DNA from: Paracoccaceae bacterium
GTDB taxonomy: Bacteria > Pseudomonadota > Alphaproteobacteria > Rhodobacterales > Rhodobacteraceae
DNA length: 47,096 nt
Direction: 5' to 3'
Assembly (NCBI GenBank): GCA_024642725.1
Contig: JAHEAO010000023.1
Span: 1-47,096 of the forward strand
The notes under the pieces are model-generated. The model was given only the letters and a program-made list of their open reading frames with translations. It had not been told where the DNA came from and made no database searches. Below are positions 18,400 to 26,581 of this stretch, piece after piece. Numbering within the stretch: position 1 is the stretch's first letter; each line of letters begins with the position of its first letter. Made by a program: the position numbers and the translations under genes.

Positions 18400-19695
18400 A
18401 TGGCACAGACGACCAAGACTGCGACGCTGACCTTCGAAAACAAGCAGGTTGAATTGCCGATCCACTCCCCCACCGCTGGCCCGGATGTTCTGGATATCCG
18501 CAAGCTTTACGCACAGGGCGGCGTCTTCACTTACGATCCGGGTTACACCTCGACCGCAAGCTGCGACAGCGCGATCACCTTCATCGACGGCGACGAAGGC
18601 ATCCTGCTGCACCGCGGTTACCCGATCGACCAGTTGGCGGAAAAATCGCATTTCCTCGAAGTCTGCTACCTGCTGCTCTACGGCGAATTGCCCACTGCGG
18701 ACGTGCTGGAAGATTTCGAAAGCCGCGTGACCAAGCACACGATGATCCACGAACAGATGCACATGTTCTTCCGCGGCTTCCGCCGTGATGCCCATCCAAT
18801 GGCCACCATGGTCGGCGTCGTCGGCGCGATGTCGGCCTTCTACCACGACTCGACCGATGTCAGCGATCCGTGGCAGCGCGAGGTCGCTTCGATCCGGCTT
18901 CTGGCGAAGATGCCCACCATTGCCGCCATGGCCTATAAATATTCCGTCGGTCAGCCTTCGGTCTATCCGCGCAACGACCTTGATTACGCGTCGAACTTCC
19001 TGCGCATGTGTTTCGCGGTCCCGGCCGAGGATTATGAGGTCGACCCGATCCTGAGCCGGGCGATGGACCGTATCCTGACGCTGCACGCTGACCACGAACA
19101 GAACGCCTCGACCTCGACGGTCCGTCTGGCCTCGTCCTCGGGCGCCAATCCCTTTGCCTGCATTGCCGCCGGTATCGCCTGCCTCTGGGGTCCCGCGCAT
19201 GGCGGCGCGAACCAGGCCGCGCTGGAAATGCTGCGCGAAATCGGCACCGTCGACCAGATCCCGGAATTTATTCGCCGCGCCAAGGACAAGGACGACCCAT
19301 TCCGCCTGATGGGCTTCGGTCACCGGGTCTACAAGAACTTCGACCCGCGCGCCAAAGTGATGAAGCAATCGGCGGATGAAGTTCTCGACCTGCTCGGCAT
19401 CGAGAATAACGAAACCCTCAAGGTCGCCAAGGAACTTGAAAAGATCGCGCTGGAAGATCCTTATTTCGTCGAGAAAAAACTCTATCCGAACGTCGATTTC
19501 TATTCCGGCATCATTCTCGACGCGATGGGTTTCCCGACCTCCATGTTCACGCCGATCTTCGCGGTTGCGCGCACCGTTGGCTGGGTCAGCCAGTGGAAAG
19601 AGATGATCGCGGACCCGGCGATGAAGATCGGTCGCCCGCGGCAGCTTTACACCGGGCCGACATACCGCGACTATGTGGATGTCGAAAACCGCTGA
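18400..19695 (+). CDS. gltA: Citrate synthase GltA
   Basis: GltA condenses oxaloacetate with acetyl-CoA at the entry to the TCA cycle. The 431-residue type II (hexameric) enzyme contains [30 protein letters not shown] (first active-site histidine region), [13 protein letters not shown] (second histidine) and [15 protein letters not shown], with the catalytic aspartate region in PNVDFYSG. The ATG at 18400 is eight bases after AAGGGG; an ATG six bases upstream abuts that site and is less likely. A 26-base gap leads to the next small gene. Confidence 0.97.
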   Translation: MAQTTKTATLTFENKQVELPIHSPTAGPDVLDIRKLYAQGGVFTYDPGYTSTASCDSAITFIDGDEGILLHRGYPIDQLAEKSHFLEVCYLLLYGELPTADVLEDFESRVTKHTMIHEQMHMFFRGFRRDAHPMATMVGVVGAMSAFYHDSTDVSDPWQREVASIRLLAKMPTIAAMAYKYSVGQPSVYPRNDLDYASNFLRMCFAVPAEDYEVDPILSRAMDRILTLHADHEQNASTSTVRLASSSGANPFACIAAGIACLWGPAHGGANQAALEMLREIGTVDQIPEFIRRAKDKDDPFRLMGFGHRVYKNFDPRAKVMKQSADEVLDLLGIENNETLKVAKELEKIALEDPYFVEKKLYPNVDFYSGIILDAMGFPTSMFTPIFAVARTVGWVSQWKEMIADPAMKIGRPRQLYTGPTYRDYVDVENR

Positions 19696-19721
19696 AACGG
19701 GACCGGGCGAAGGGGACATCA

Positions 19722-20057
19722 ATGAAATCGACCACCTTCGCCCTCGCCCTGCTGCTGGCGCACGCCGCTCCTGCCTTGGCCGAGAATAAATGCAGTGCCG
19801 CAGCGGATGCCTATGCGCAGGCACGCGCCGTGATTGATCCCGGCCCCGACGCCTGCGAGGCGACCCTTAAAGAGGCTCTGGCCGGGATGAAAACCGCCCG
19901 CGACGCTGCGGAAAGCTGTGGCTGCGCGCCCTTGAGCGACGATATGGGCAGGTTTCTGGCCCGCCTGCGCAGCAGCGACGCGTCCTGTTTCGACAAAAGC
20001 CAGGACATCATGCTTTATGACGCGCAGTTCGCCGACCTGATCGCCGACTGCCGCTGA
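19722..20057 (+). CDS. Small exported six-cysteine protein of unknown function
   Basis: I do not recognise a family. The 111-residue product begins with a clear signal peptide (basic K2, hydrophobic 5-17, cleavage likely after A20 in PALA-EN). The mature 91 residues hold six cysteines at 24, 45, 66, 68, 89 and 110, an even number spread evenly at roughly 21-residue steps, which suggests disulfide bonds in the periplasm. The rest is mainly Ala- and Asp-rich and predicted helical. AAGGGG precedes the ATG at good spacing. It follows gltA by 26 bases and is probably on the same transcript, but no metabolic link can be inferred. Confidence 0.8.
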   Translation: MKSTTFALALLLAHAAPALAENKCSAAADAYAQARAVIDPGPDACEATLKEALAGMKTARDAAESCGCAPLSDDMGRFLARLRSSDASCFDKSQDIMLYDAQFADLIADCR

Positions 20058-20078
20058 GGCGGGACAGCAGCGTTCGGC

Positions 20079-20855
20079 CTACCGCCCTTCGAATCGGGCC
20101 GGGCGTTTTTCCAGAAAAGCCAATACGCCTTCCTTGAAATCACGAGTTTCGCCGCAGGCGCCTTGCAACTTTGCCTCGAGGTTCAGCTGTGTCGGCAGGT
20201 CGTTTTCGTAACTCCGGCGCAGCGCTGTCTTGATATGGGCGTAGGCCGTGGTCGGTCCGGTCGCCAGTTTGGCGGCCCTCGCCTGCCAATGCGCCTCGAA
20301 CCCGGCATCTGGAACCGCCTCCCAGATCATGCCCCAGTCGGATGCCTGCCGCGCGCTCACGGGTTCCGCGAAAAGCGCCGCACCCATGGCTTTTGCGAAC
20401 CCCACCTGACGCGGCAGCCAATAGGTTCCGCCGGCATCGGGGATCAGACCGATTCGGGTAAAGGCCTGCAGAAAGACCGCCGATTCCGTCGCAATAACCA
20501 CATCGGTGGCCAGCGCCAGATTCGCACCCGCCCCGGCCGCCGCGCCATTGACAGCGGCGATCGTCGGGATCTGGCAATCAAAAATGGCTTTCAGCAGCGG
20601 CTCGTATTCGTCGCGCAATGTGCGTTCCAGATCAATGCTGCCAACTGTGGCCCGGTCACCCAGATCCTGCCCGGAACAAAACGCGCGCCCCGCCCCCGTC
20701 ATGACCAGCACCCGCGCTTCTTTCTCAGACGCCTTGACCGCATGCAGGATCTCGGCCCGCATCTGGGTGTTCAACGCGTTCATGACATCTGGACGGTTCA
20801 GCGTCAGAACGGCAACGCCGTCATCATATGACAGTTGGATGGCCTTGTACTGCAT
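20079..20855 (-). CDS. Enoyl-CoA hydratase/isomerase family protein, PaaG-like
   Basis: The 258-residue crotonase-fold protein has the two oxyanion-hole regions MTGAGRAFCSGQDLGDR and VNGAAAGAGANLALATD, and the IGLIPDAGGTYWLPR segment with the conserved aspartate. The SGQDL version and D in PDAGGT resemble PaaG-type isomerases (ring-epoxide-CoA isomerase of phenylacetate breakdown), where the aspartate acts alone. No other paa gene is in view, so a general fatty-acid or aromatic acyl-CoA role is equally possible. I used the ATG at 20855, preceded by GAGGGAG; the frame is open upstream. It lies upstream of nothing on its strand except a 21-base tail-to-tail gap with the six-cysteine gene. Confidence 0.88.
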   Translation of the reverse strand: MQYKAIQLSYDDGVAVLTLNRPDVMNALNTQMRAEILHAVKASEKEARVLVMTGAGRAFCSGQDLGDRATVGSIDLERTLRDEYEPLLKAIFDCQIPTIAAVNGAAAGAGANLALATDVVIATESAVFLQAFTRIGLIPDAGGTYWLPRQVGFAKAMGAALFAEPVSARQASDWGMIWEAVPDAGFEAHWQARAAKLATGPTTAYAHIKTALRRSYENDLPTQLNLEAKLQGACGETRDFKEGVLAFLEKRPARFEGR

Positions 20856-20924
20856 GGGTGACTCCCTCGGATCGGTCGGGCTCACTCTAGGCGAACAAGC
20901 GGCGAGGGAAAGCACAACGCGTCG

Positions 20925-21371
20925 TCAGTCCCGCATTATTTCCCGCAGCCGTGCTTCTTCCTCGGCGCTCAGGGCAGGCTGCGCCGCACCCGGACTGCGG
21001 CGCCTCAGGTAAAGGCCGCCAATCCCCAAGGCGGCCAGCAACATGACAGGCCCCGCGATCCACAAGATCAGGTTTGCGCCCTTTGTGTTCGGATCGAGAA
21101 GCACATATTCGCCATACCGCGCCACGATGAAATCGACGGCTTCCTGATCACTGTCCCCGGCAACCAGCCGTTCGCGCACAAGAAGGCGCAGATCGCGCGA
21201 GATATCGGCGTTGGATTCGTCAATGCTCTCGCTCTGACAGACCGGGCAGCGCAGGCCCTGGCTGATGTCGCGGGCGCGGGATTCGAGAACCGGGTCGGAA
21301 AGAACCTCGTCAGGCTGCACCGCGAGAACGGGCGTGGCGAGGATGCACAGGATCAGCAGCAGCCGTTTCAT
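20925..21371 (-). CDS. ccmH: Cytochrome c-type biogenesis protein CcmH (CycL)
   Basis: CcmH is a periplasm-facing thiol protein that keeps apocytochrome c cysteines reduced for heme attachment. The 148-residue protein has a signal peptide or anchor (1-17), the hallmark motif RCPVCQS with C42 and C45, the helical stretch ADISRDLRLLVRERL, YGEYVLLDP, and a C-terminal membrane anchor (about 101-122). This matches the single-anchor CcmH/CycL form, with CcmI separate. Its ATG overlaps the ccmF stop (ATGA), showing coupling. Confidence 0.96.
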   Translation of the reverse strand: MKRLLLILCILATPVLAVQPDEVLSDPVLESRARDISQGLRCPVCQSESIDESNADISRDLRLLVRERLVAGDSDQEAVDFIVARYGEYVLLDPNTKGANLILWIAGPVMLLAALGIGGLYLRRRSPGAAQPALSAEEEARLREIMRD

Positions 21372-23338
21372 TCCGCGGCAACCGCGCGCGCGGCCCTGCG
21401 CGCGCCTGCCGCAACGCGGTAGCGCCGGTCAGTCAGGCTCAGGACACCGCCAAGAGCCATGATGATCGCACCGGCCCAGATCCAGTTGGCGAATGGCTTG
21501 ACATATGTGCGAACGGCCCAACCGCCGCCATCCTGCGGATCGCCAATCACAAGATAGATATCCCGCAGCACCCCATTTGCAATCGCCGCCTCAGTCGTCG
21601 GCATCTGTGCCACCGGATAGACCCGCTTTTCGGGGTAAAGCCGCGCAACTTCCCTCTTTCCACGGAAAACCGACATATCGGCCATCGTCGTGATATAGTT
21701 CGGACCTTCTGATCGGGACACGTCGTTCAACGCGATCTGGTAGCCCGCCACCTCGAATGTCTCGCCAACCGAGGCCACACGGATATCCTCGACGCTCCAC
21801 GCCGTCATCGCCGCGACCCCGAAGATCGTGATCCCCAGCCCCGAATGGGCAAAAAGCTTGCCCCAGTCGGCGCGCGGCAGACGCGTCAAGCGCTGCAGTT
21901 TGCCGGCAAGGTCTCCGCGCCCGGCCCGCAGCCACAGGTCGGTCAGAGCACCCGCAACCAGCCATACCGCAAGCGCCGCCCCCACCGGGCCCAGCGCCGA
22001 ATGCCCGGTCTGCATCGCGAAGGCCAACCCGCCAAATGCGACGGCCAGCGCCAGGGCCGGTCCAAGCGGCCGCGCCGCTGTCCCAAGACGCGCGCGTTTC
22101 CACGGCAGCACCGCGCCAAGTGGCAGAACCACGGCAAGGGCCACCATGAAGGGCGTGAAGGCCGCGTCAAAGAACGGTGCGCCGACGCTCAGCTTGCGAC
22201 CGAACAAGAGCTCCGCGACCAACGGCCAAAGCGTGCCCACGAAAACCACAAAGGCAGCAACGGCCAGCAGGATATTGTTCAGAAGCAGCGCCGATTCCCG
22301 GCTCACCATCGCAAAAACACCCTTGGCCTCCATCGAGCCGGCGCGTGCTGCATATAGCGTCAGCGCACCGCCCATGAAGACGCCAAGGATGATCAGGATG
22401 AACACGCCGCGTTCGGGGTCATTGGCGAAAGCATGGACCGAGGTCAGCACGCCCGACCGCACGATGAAGGTGCCGATAAGGGAAAAACCGAAGGCCAGGA
22501 TCGCCAGCAGGATGGTCCAGCTTTTCAGCGCTTCGCGTTTTTCCACGACAATTGCGGAATGCAGCAGCGCAGCGGCGATCAGCCACGGCATGAAGCTGGC
22601 GTTCTCAACCGGGTCCCAGAACCAGAAGCCGCCCCAGCCAAGCTCGTAATAGGCCCACCATGACCCAAGCGCGATGCCGATCGTCAGAAAAACCCAGGCC
22701 GCCAGCGTCCAGGGCCGCACCCAGCGCGCCCATGCCGCGTCGACCCTGCCCTCGATCAAGGCGGCCACGGCAAAGCTGAACGACATCGAAAGCCCGACAT
22801 AACCCAGATAGAGAAACGGCGGGTGAAACGCGAGACCGGGGTCCTGCAGCAAAGGATTGAGATCCTCGCCGTTCATCGGAGGCCGGACCATCCGCAGGAA
22901 CGGGTTCGAGGTGAACAGGATGAAGGCAATAAACGCAACACCGATGGATCCTTGCACCGCCAGCACCCGCGCGCGCAGACTGTCCGGCAGGTTCCCGCCA
23001 AAGACCGCGGCAGACGCCCCGAACAACGCGAGAATCAGCACCCAGAGCAGCATCGACCCTTCATGGTTGCCCCAGACGCCGCTGACCTTGTAAATCATCG
23101 GCTTGGCCGTGTGGGAGTTCTCCACAACAATCTTCAGCGAGAAATCCGACGTCACAAACGCATGCGTGAGGACCGCGAATGAAAAGCCGATCAGGATCAG
23201 CTGGGTGATCGCCGCAGGCTCTGCCAGCGCCATCCAGTCAAGCCTTCTGCGATGCGCGCCCGCCATCGGCACGACCGACTGCACGAGAGCCACGCAAAAC
23301 GCCAGGATCAGCGCGAAATGTCCAAGTTCAACCAACAT
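21368..23338 (-). CDS. ccmF: Heme lyase subunit CcmF (CycK)
   Basis: CcmF attaches heme from CcmE to apocytochrome c in the periplasm, together with CcmH. The 656-residue multi-pass protein contains the tryptophan-rich WWD domain at about 227-250 (SWWAYYELGWGGFWFWDPVE), NHEGSMLLW near 91-99, and a large C-terminal periplasmic segment (EDIRVASVGETFEVAGY onward) before the last membrane helix. It overlaps ccmH by four bases. In rhizobia ccmE, ccmF and ccmH (cycJKL) are contiguous; here ccmE is 1.7 kb upstream beyond the lysis block. Confidence 0.97.
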   Translation of the reverse strand: MLVELGHFALILAFCVALVQSVVPMAGAHRRRLDWMALAEPAAITQLILIGFSFAVLTHAFVTSDFSLKIVVENSHTAKPMIYKVSGVWGNHEGSMLLWVLILALFGASAAVFGGNLPDSLRARVLAVQGSIGVAFIAFILFTSNPFLRMVRPPMNGEDLNPLLQDPGLAFHPPFLYLGYVGLSMSFSFAVAALIEGRVDAAWARWVRPWTLAAWVFLTIGIALGSWWAYYELGWGGFWFWDPVENASFMPWLIAAALLHSAIVVEKREALKSWTILLAILAFGFSLIGTFIVRSGVLTSVHAFANDPERGVFILIILGVFMGGALTLYAARAGSMEAKGVFAMVSRESALLLNNILLAVAAFVVFVGTLWPLVAELLFGRKLSVGAPFFDAAFTPFMVALAVVLPLGAVLPWKRARLGTAARPLGPALALAVAFGGLAFAMQTGHSALGPVGAALAVWLVAGALTDLWLRAGRGDLAGKLQRLTRLPRADWGKLFAHSGLGITIFGVAAMTAWSVEDIRVASVGETFEVAGYQIALNDVSRSEGPNYITTMADMSVFRGKREVARLYPEKRVYPVAQMPTTEAAIANGVLRDIYLVIGDPQDGGGWAVRTYVKPFANWIWAGAIIMALGGVLSLTDRRYRVAAGARRAARAVAAE

Positions 23339-23407
23339 GGCGCCGACCCTACCGGGTCACGCCGCCGCCGCCAATGGGCAACCTGTCACATCTGGGTGCG
23401 ACATGTG

Positions 23408-23569
23408 TTACCCCCGCGCCGCCCGGCCTCCTTCGATCAGGCGCAGATGGCCCTCGACCACCGTTTCGGGGCGGTCCTTGATCTGGCTCAGGCATTCGCG
23501 CAACGCGCGGTCAAGCTCCTCGGCGGCCAGCCGGTTGCGCGCCTGTGCTTCGGTCAGTTTCGTGGCCAT
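23408..23569 (-). CDS. 53-residue protein of unknown function at the end of the lysis block
   Basis: A short gene found by reading the minus strand: MATKLTEAQARNRL at the start and GGRAARG at the end, 53 residues. It is predicted to be a charged helical protein with no membrane segment. AGAGGA lies six bases before the ATG at 23569; an in-frame ATG at 23584 lacks a ribosome site. It is 18 bases after the holin-like gene and 69 bases before ccmF. I do not recognise it. It may belong to the lysis unit or be a ccm leader gene. Confidence 0.6.
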   Translation of the reverse strand: MATKLTEAQARNRLAAEELDRALRECLSQIKDRPETVVEGHLRLIEGGRAARG

Positions 23570-23587
23570 ATCCTGTCCTCTCATGTT

Positions 23588-23767
23588 TCAGTTGCGCGGC
23601 AGTCGTTCACGGATCAGCACCGCCAGTTCCGTCAGAACAGATGTGTTCTTGTTCAACAGGTCCCGCGTCGCCTGATCCTTCTGGTAGTCGCGGTACAAGA
23701 GGTAAAACACCAAAAGCACCCAAGGACCGTGCTCGCTCAGCAGTGTCAGAAACACACTATCGGGCAT
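23588..23767 (-). CDS. 59-residue holin-like membrane protein
   Basis: The product has one hydrophobic helix (about residues 5-25, ending FYLLYRDYQK) followed by a charged amphipathic helix (28-56) with a basic tail RERLPRN. This is the plan of small BhlA/UviB-type holin-like proteins, but similarity is only in architecture. GGAGG sits seven bases before the ATG at 23767, and the gene overlaps the end of the GTA-type holin by 11 bases, so both are surely one unit. A spanin or holin-accessory role is possible. Confidence 0.72.
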   Translation of the reverse strand: MPDSVFLTLLSEHGPWVLLVFYLLYRDYQKDQATRDLLNKNTSVLTELAVLIRERLPRN

Positions 23768-24293
23768 CGCCGCCCCTCCAGTCATCCAGCGCCGGATTAT
23801 CCGCGGCCTGCCCCGGGGCCGCCCCCGATTGCAGCGCCTGCAGCGCACCGATATTCGACGTGACATCGGCAGCCCGCGCCAGCGTCAGCGCGATAGAACG
23901 CTGGAACTCCTGCCCCTTGGACTGCTGACGCGCGCCGAAATAGAACGACACGATCGCCCCCATCAGCCACCAAAGCGGCTCCGGCACCAGCGCGATGCCC
24001 TGCATCCGCGTCGCAAACCAGATCGGATCGACCATGGCGCTGATGATCAGACCAAGCGTGCCAAGGGCCAGCGCCGGGCGCGGCAGCCGGTTCAACCCGT
24101 CAACGAAGCGATCGAAAATCCCTTTCCGGTCCAGCGCGAACTCCCCCGAGAACTGCGTCAGCGCCGCCGCCCGATAGGCCGCCTCGCGGGCCTCTCCCGC
24201 CTCGGCATTGCCCCGGAACACTTCCAGCGTTTCACGGATGGCATTGCGCCCACCGCCAAAGAGCAGCGCGAATATCGCCTCGATCATCCCCAT
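23757..24293 (-). CDS. GTA-type three-helix holin family protein
   Basis: The 178-residue protein resembles the family described as holin of three membrane helices for gene-transfer-agent release. It has an N-terminal amphipathic stretch with FGGGRNAIRETLEVFR, then NAEAGEAREAAYRAAALTQF, and two strong membrane helices at about 73-88 and 103-121 (LWWLMGAIVSFYFGARQQ), and an Ala/Gln-rich tail. Such holins perforate the inner membrane so the partner endolysin can reach the wall. The start at 24293 lies inside the endolysin end; an ATG at 24287 overlapping the endolysin stop is an alternative. The model is Rhodobacter capsulatus, where holin and endolysin are unlinked to the capsid cluster. Confidence 0.85.
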   Translation of the reverse strand: MGMIEAIFALLFGGGRNAIRETLEVFRGNAEAGEAREAAYRAAALTQFSGEFALDRKGIFDRFVDGLNRLPRPALALGTLGLIISAMVDPIWFATRMQGIALVPEPLWWLMGAIVSFYFGARQQSKGQEFQRSIALTLARAADVTSNIGALQALQSGAAPGQAADNPALDDWRGGDAR

Positions 24294-24898
24294 ACCGCGA
24301 CCCGCCTCGCATGTTCGTCCGCAGTCAGATGATAGCGCGGCGCAATGAACTCCTCGGCCCGCGCGATCCAGCCGCCCTTGCCGCCATCGCGCCTGCGCGC
24401 GTATTTCCGGCTCCCCGGCCGCCTGTCAGCCAAGGCGTAATAGTAATTCCGCCGCGCAATCCCGTAGGCATCCGCCAGATGGTTCGGCGCAGTGGCAAAG
24501 GCAATCCGCGCGGCCTCGATGGTGCGCGGACCGATGATACCGTCAACCGTGATCGCCTGTCCCATGTCGCGCAACAGCCGTTGCAATATCTCGATCGCCG
24601 CCGCCCCCGCGTTCACGTACATGTCGAAGACCGATGCCTGCAGCGCCTCGGGCAATTCCCCGATCCGGGGCCGCTCGAAATAGTCGCGGATGAAAATCTC
24701 TTTCGCCTGCCGCCTGTCCAAGGCGCGAACATCGGCCGTCGTCACCCTGCCGTCGCCGTCCAGATCCAGCCGCAATCGCCGCATCGTGCCGATCGTCACA
24801 CCGAAATTGGTGGCGCCGCCCGGATCGTCGGGATCGTTCACATAGCCCCCTTCCCGGGACAATATCTCTTCGGCTATCGCCTCTACGCTTTTCATCAT
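24284..24898 (-). CDS. Holin-associated N-acetylmuramidase (GH108-type endolysin)
   Basis: The roughly 204-residue enzyme has the glycoside hydrolase 108 signature EGGYVNDPDDPGGATNFG, whose glutamate at about position 16 is the expected catalytic acid. It then shows IFIRDYFERPRI, the AVDGIIGPRT-like peptidoglycan-binding block (ITVDGIIGPRTIEAA) and RRNYYYALA. It would cut the glycan backbone of peptidoglycan. There is no signal peptide, so it needs the holin. I used the ATG pair at 24898/24895 because the family starts there; a TTG at 24928 extends the frame. An insert DLDGDGRVTTADVRALD looks like an EF-hand/dockerin-like calcium loop. Confidence 0.87.
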   Translation of the reverse strand: MMKSVEAIAEEILSREGGYVNDPDDPGGATNFGVTIGTMRRLRLDLDGDGRVTTADVRALDRRQAKEIFIRDYFERPRIGELPEALQASVFDMYVNAGAAAIEILQRLLRDMGQAITVDGIIGPRTIEAARIAFATAPNHLADAYGIARRNYYYALADRRPGSRKYARRRDGGKGGWIARAEEFIAPRYHLTADEHARRVAVWG

Positions 24899-24942
24899 TT
24901 CAGCCCATTGCGTGGAAAACTCCCGCAAAAGGCTGCGCCCAT

Positions 24943-24950
24943 TTGGTTAA
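24943..24950 (-). promoter_or_regulatory. Possible CtrA half-site upstream of the endolysin
   Basis: On the minus strand the sequence reads TTAACCAA, one base from the CtrA half-site TTAACCAT, about 45 bases upstream of the endolysin ATG. The second half-site expected for a full TTAA-N7-TTAA box is absent. GTA lysis genes are under CtrA/GafA control in Rhodobacter capsulatus, which makes the site worth noting. Confidence 0.25.
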
Positions 24951-25003
24951 TGGCGCCGGAATCCACCGTCCGCAGTCACAGGACCTCGGGCAGTATCCCA
25001 TTC

Positions 25004-25089
25004 TTCTGTTAGAAAATATCCCCGCCGGAGGCGAACACCGAGCGTCCGCTAGGACGCGAGACAGACCAGCGACGCGCGGAACGCGCGTC
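25004..25089. repeat. AAATATCC-hairpin element, copy 2, with two further GC hairpins
   Basis: TTCTGTTAGAAAATATCC starts a block matching copy 1 near 8118. It is followed by GCGTCC-GCTA-GGACGC (25042-25057) and a perfect 8-bp hairpin GACGCGCG/CGCGCGTC (25071-25078, 25082-25089, loop GAA). The block lies between ccmE (minus, ending at 25098) and the endolysin start, so the hairpins probably end ccmE transcription and insulate the lysis block. Confidence 0.55.
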
Positions 25090-25097
25090 CCCTTTTC

Positions 25098-25541
25098 TCA
25101 GCTACCCGGCTCGACATAGACACCCTGCTCCTTCAGCGCGTCGATGACTTCCTTCGGCATGTAGGTCTCGTCATGCTTGGCCAGAATCTCGCTGGCTTCG
25201 AATACGCCATTCACCAGCCGCCCGGTGCCGACCATGCCCTCGCCCTCTTTGAAAAGGTCCGGCAAGACCCCGGTGTAGCTGACCGGAACCGAGGCCGCAC
25301 CATCGGTCACGTTGAAGGTGATCGTCTCCCCCTGCCCGCGCACCAGAGTTCCCTCCTCGACCAGCCCGCCGATCCGGAACACTTCTCCCGGCCCCGGCGG
25401 TTCGGCCAGAACCTGCACCGGCGCGCGGAAGAAATTGATCCCGTCGCGCATCGCATAGCCGATCAGGGCGGTCGACAGCGCAAGCGCCACCGCCGCGACG
25501 GCGATGACCTGAATCCGGCGTTGCTTCTTCAGCCCCTTCAT
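25098..25541 (-). CDS. ccmE: Heme chaperone CcmE (CycJ)
   Basis: CcmE covalently holds heme on a histidine and carries it to CcmF in the periplasm. The 147-residue protein has a basic start (MKGLKKQRR), one membrane anchor (about 11-31), an OB-fold periplasmic domain with FRIGGLVEEGTLVR and TGRLVNGVFEASEILAKHDETYMP. The heme-binding histidine is H123 and the axial tyrosine Y127. It is 11 bases downstream of argC on the same strand, so it is probably expressed from the argC side. Confidence 0.96.
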   Translation of the reverse strand: MKGLKKQRRIQVIAVAAVALALSTALIGYAMRDGINFFRAPVQVLAEPPGPGEVFRIGGLVEEGTLVRGQGETITFNVTDGAASVPVSYTGVLPDLFKEGEGMVGTGRLVNGVFEASEILAKHDETYMPKEVIDALKEQGVYVEPGS

Positions 25542-25552
25542 CGTGCCTCCGT

Positions 25553-26581
25553 TCAGGGAAAGACCGGCGCCAGCATCAGCCCCGATGTCTCATCAAGCCC
25601 CAGCATCAGGTTGGCATTCTGAATCGCCTGCCCCGATGACCCCTTATTTAGGTTGTCGATGGCGGAAACCACCATGGCCCGCCCTGCGACACGATCGCCC
25701 ACCACGCCGATATGGCAGAAATTCGAACCCTGAACATGGCCGATCCCCGGTGTCTGTCCGTAGGGAAGAGTCACGATGAATGGTTCCTTTTCATAGCGCG
25801 CGGCAAGCGCGGCGTGGATCGCCTCGGCATCGCCCTTTACATAGCAGCTCGCCAGAATACCGCGATTGACCGGGATCAAATGCGGCGTGAACATGATCTC
25901 GACCTTCCGACCGGCCAGTTTGCTGAACTCCTGGTCGAACTCACCCAGATGCCGGTGCTTGCCGCCGGCGGAATAGGCCATGGCATCCTCGCTGCGCTCT
26001 GAAAAAAGCATGTTCTCTTTCAAGGACCGCCCCGCACCCGAAGCGCCGTTCTTCAGGTCGCAGATGATGTCATCCAGATCGATCAATGCGGCCTCGATCA
26101 AGGGCCGCAAGGCGAATTGGACCGCCGCAGCATTGCATCCCGTGCCCGCAACAAGCCGCGCAGACCGGATGTCGTCGCGGTAAAACTCGGTCAGCCCGTA
26201 AACCGCTTCCTTTTGCATCTCCACGGCAGCATGGGCCTTACCGTACCACTTTTCATAAGCCGCCGGGTCGCGCAGACGGAAATCGGCGGACAGGTCGACG
26301 ACCTTCAGCGTCTTTGGCAGCCCGTTGATCATCTCCTGGCTCATCGCATGCGGCAACGCGGCAAACGCCAGATCGATGGTGGCGAAATCGATCTCGTCAA
26401 TCGTGGTCAACTTCGGCAGGTCGAGATGGCGCAAATGCGGAAAGACCTCGGCCATGGCCATCCCCGCCTTGCGGTCGCCGGACAGCGCCACGATCTTCAT
26501 CGAGGGATGGGTGGCGATCAGCCGGACCAGTTCTGCGCCAGTATAGCCCGAAGCACCGAGGATTGCGATATTCTGGGTCAT
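25553..26581 (-). CDS. argC: N-acetyl-gamma-glutamyl-phosphate reductase ArgC
   Basis: ArgC makes N-acetylglutamate semialdehyde in arginine synthesis. The 342-residue protein has the dinucleotide motif [15 protein letters not shown] at the N-terminus, [10 protein letters not shown], and the catalytic cysteine C149 in GTGCNAAA. Many ArgC proteins have NPGCYPT here, so this is the variant form (LysY-like archaeal enzymes have a similarly altered motif). Later blocks [12 protein letters not shown] and [11 protein letters not shown] are typical. The ATG is at 26581. The gene leads into ccmE. Confidence 0.94.
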   Translation of the reverse strand: MTQNIAILGASGYTGAELVRLIATHPSMKIVALSGDRKAGMAMAEVFPHLRHLDLPKLTTIDEIDFATIDLAFAALPHAMSQEMINGLPKTLKVVDLSADFRLRDPAAYEKWYGKAHAAVEMQKEAVYGLTEFYRDDIRSARLVAGTGCNAAAVQFALRPLIEAALIDLDDIICDLKNGASGAGRSLKENMLFSERSEDAMAYSAGGKHRHLGEFDQEFSKLAGRKVEIMFTPHLIPVNRGILASCYVKGDAEAIHAALAARYEKEPFIVTLPYGQTPGIGHVQGSNFCHIGVVGDRVAGRAMVVSAIDNLNKGSSGQAIQNANLMLGLDETSGLMLAPVFP

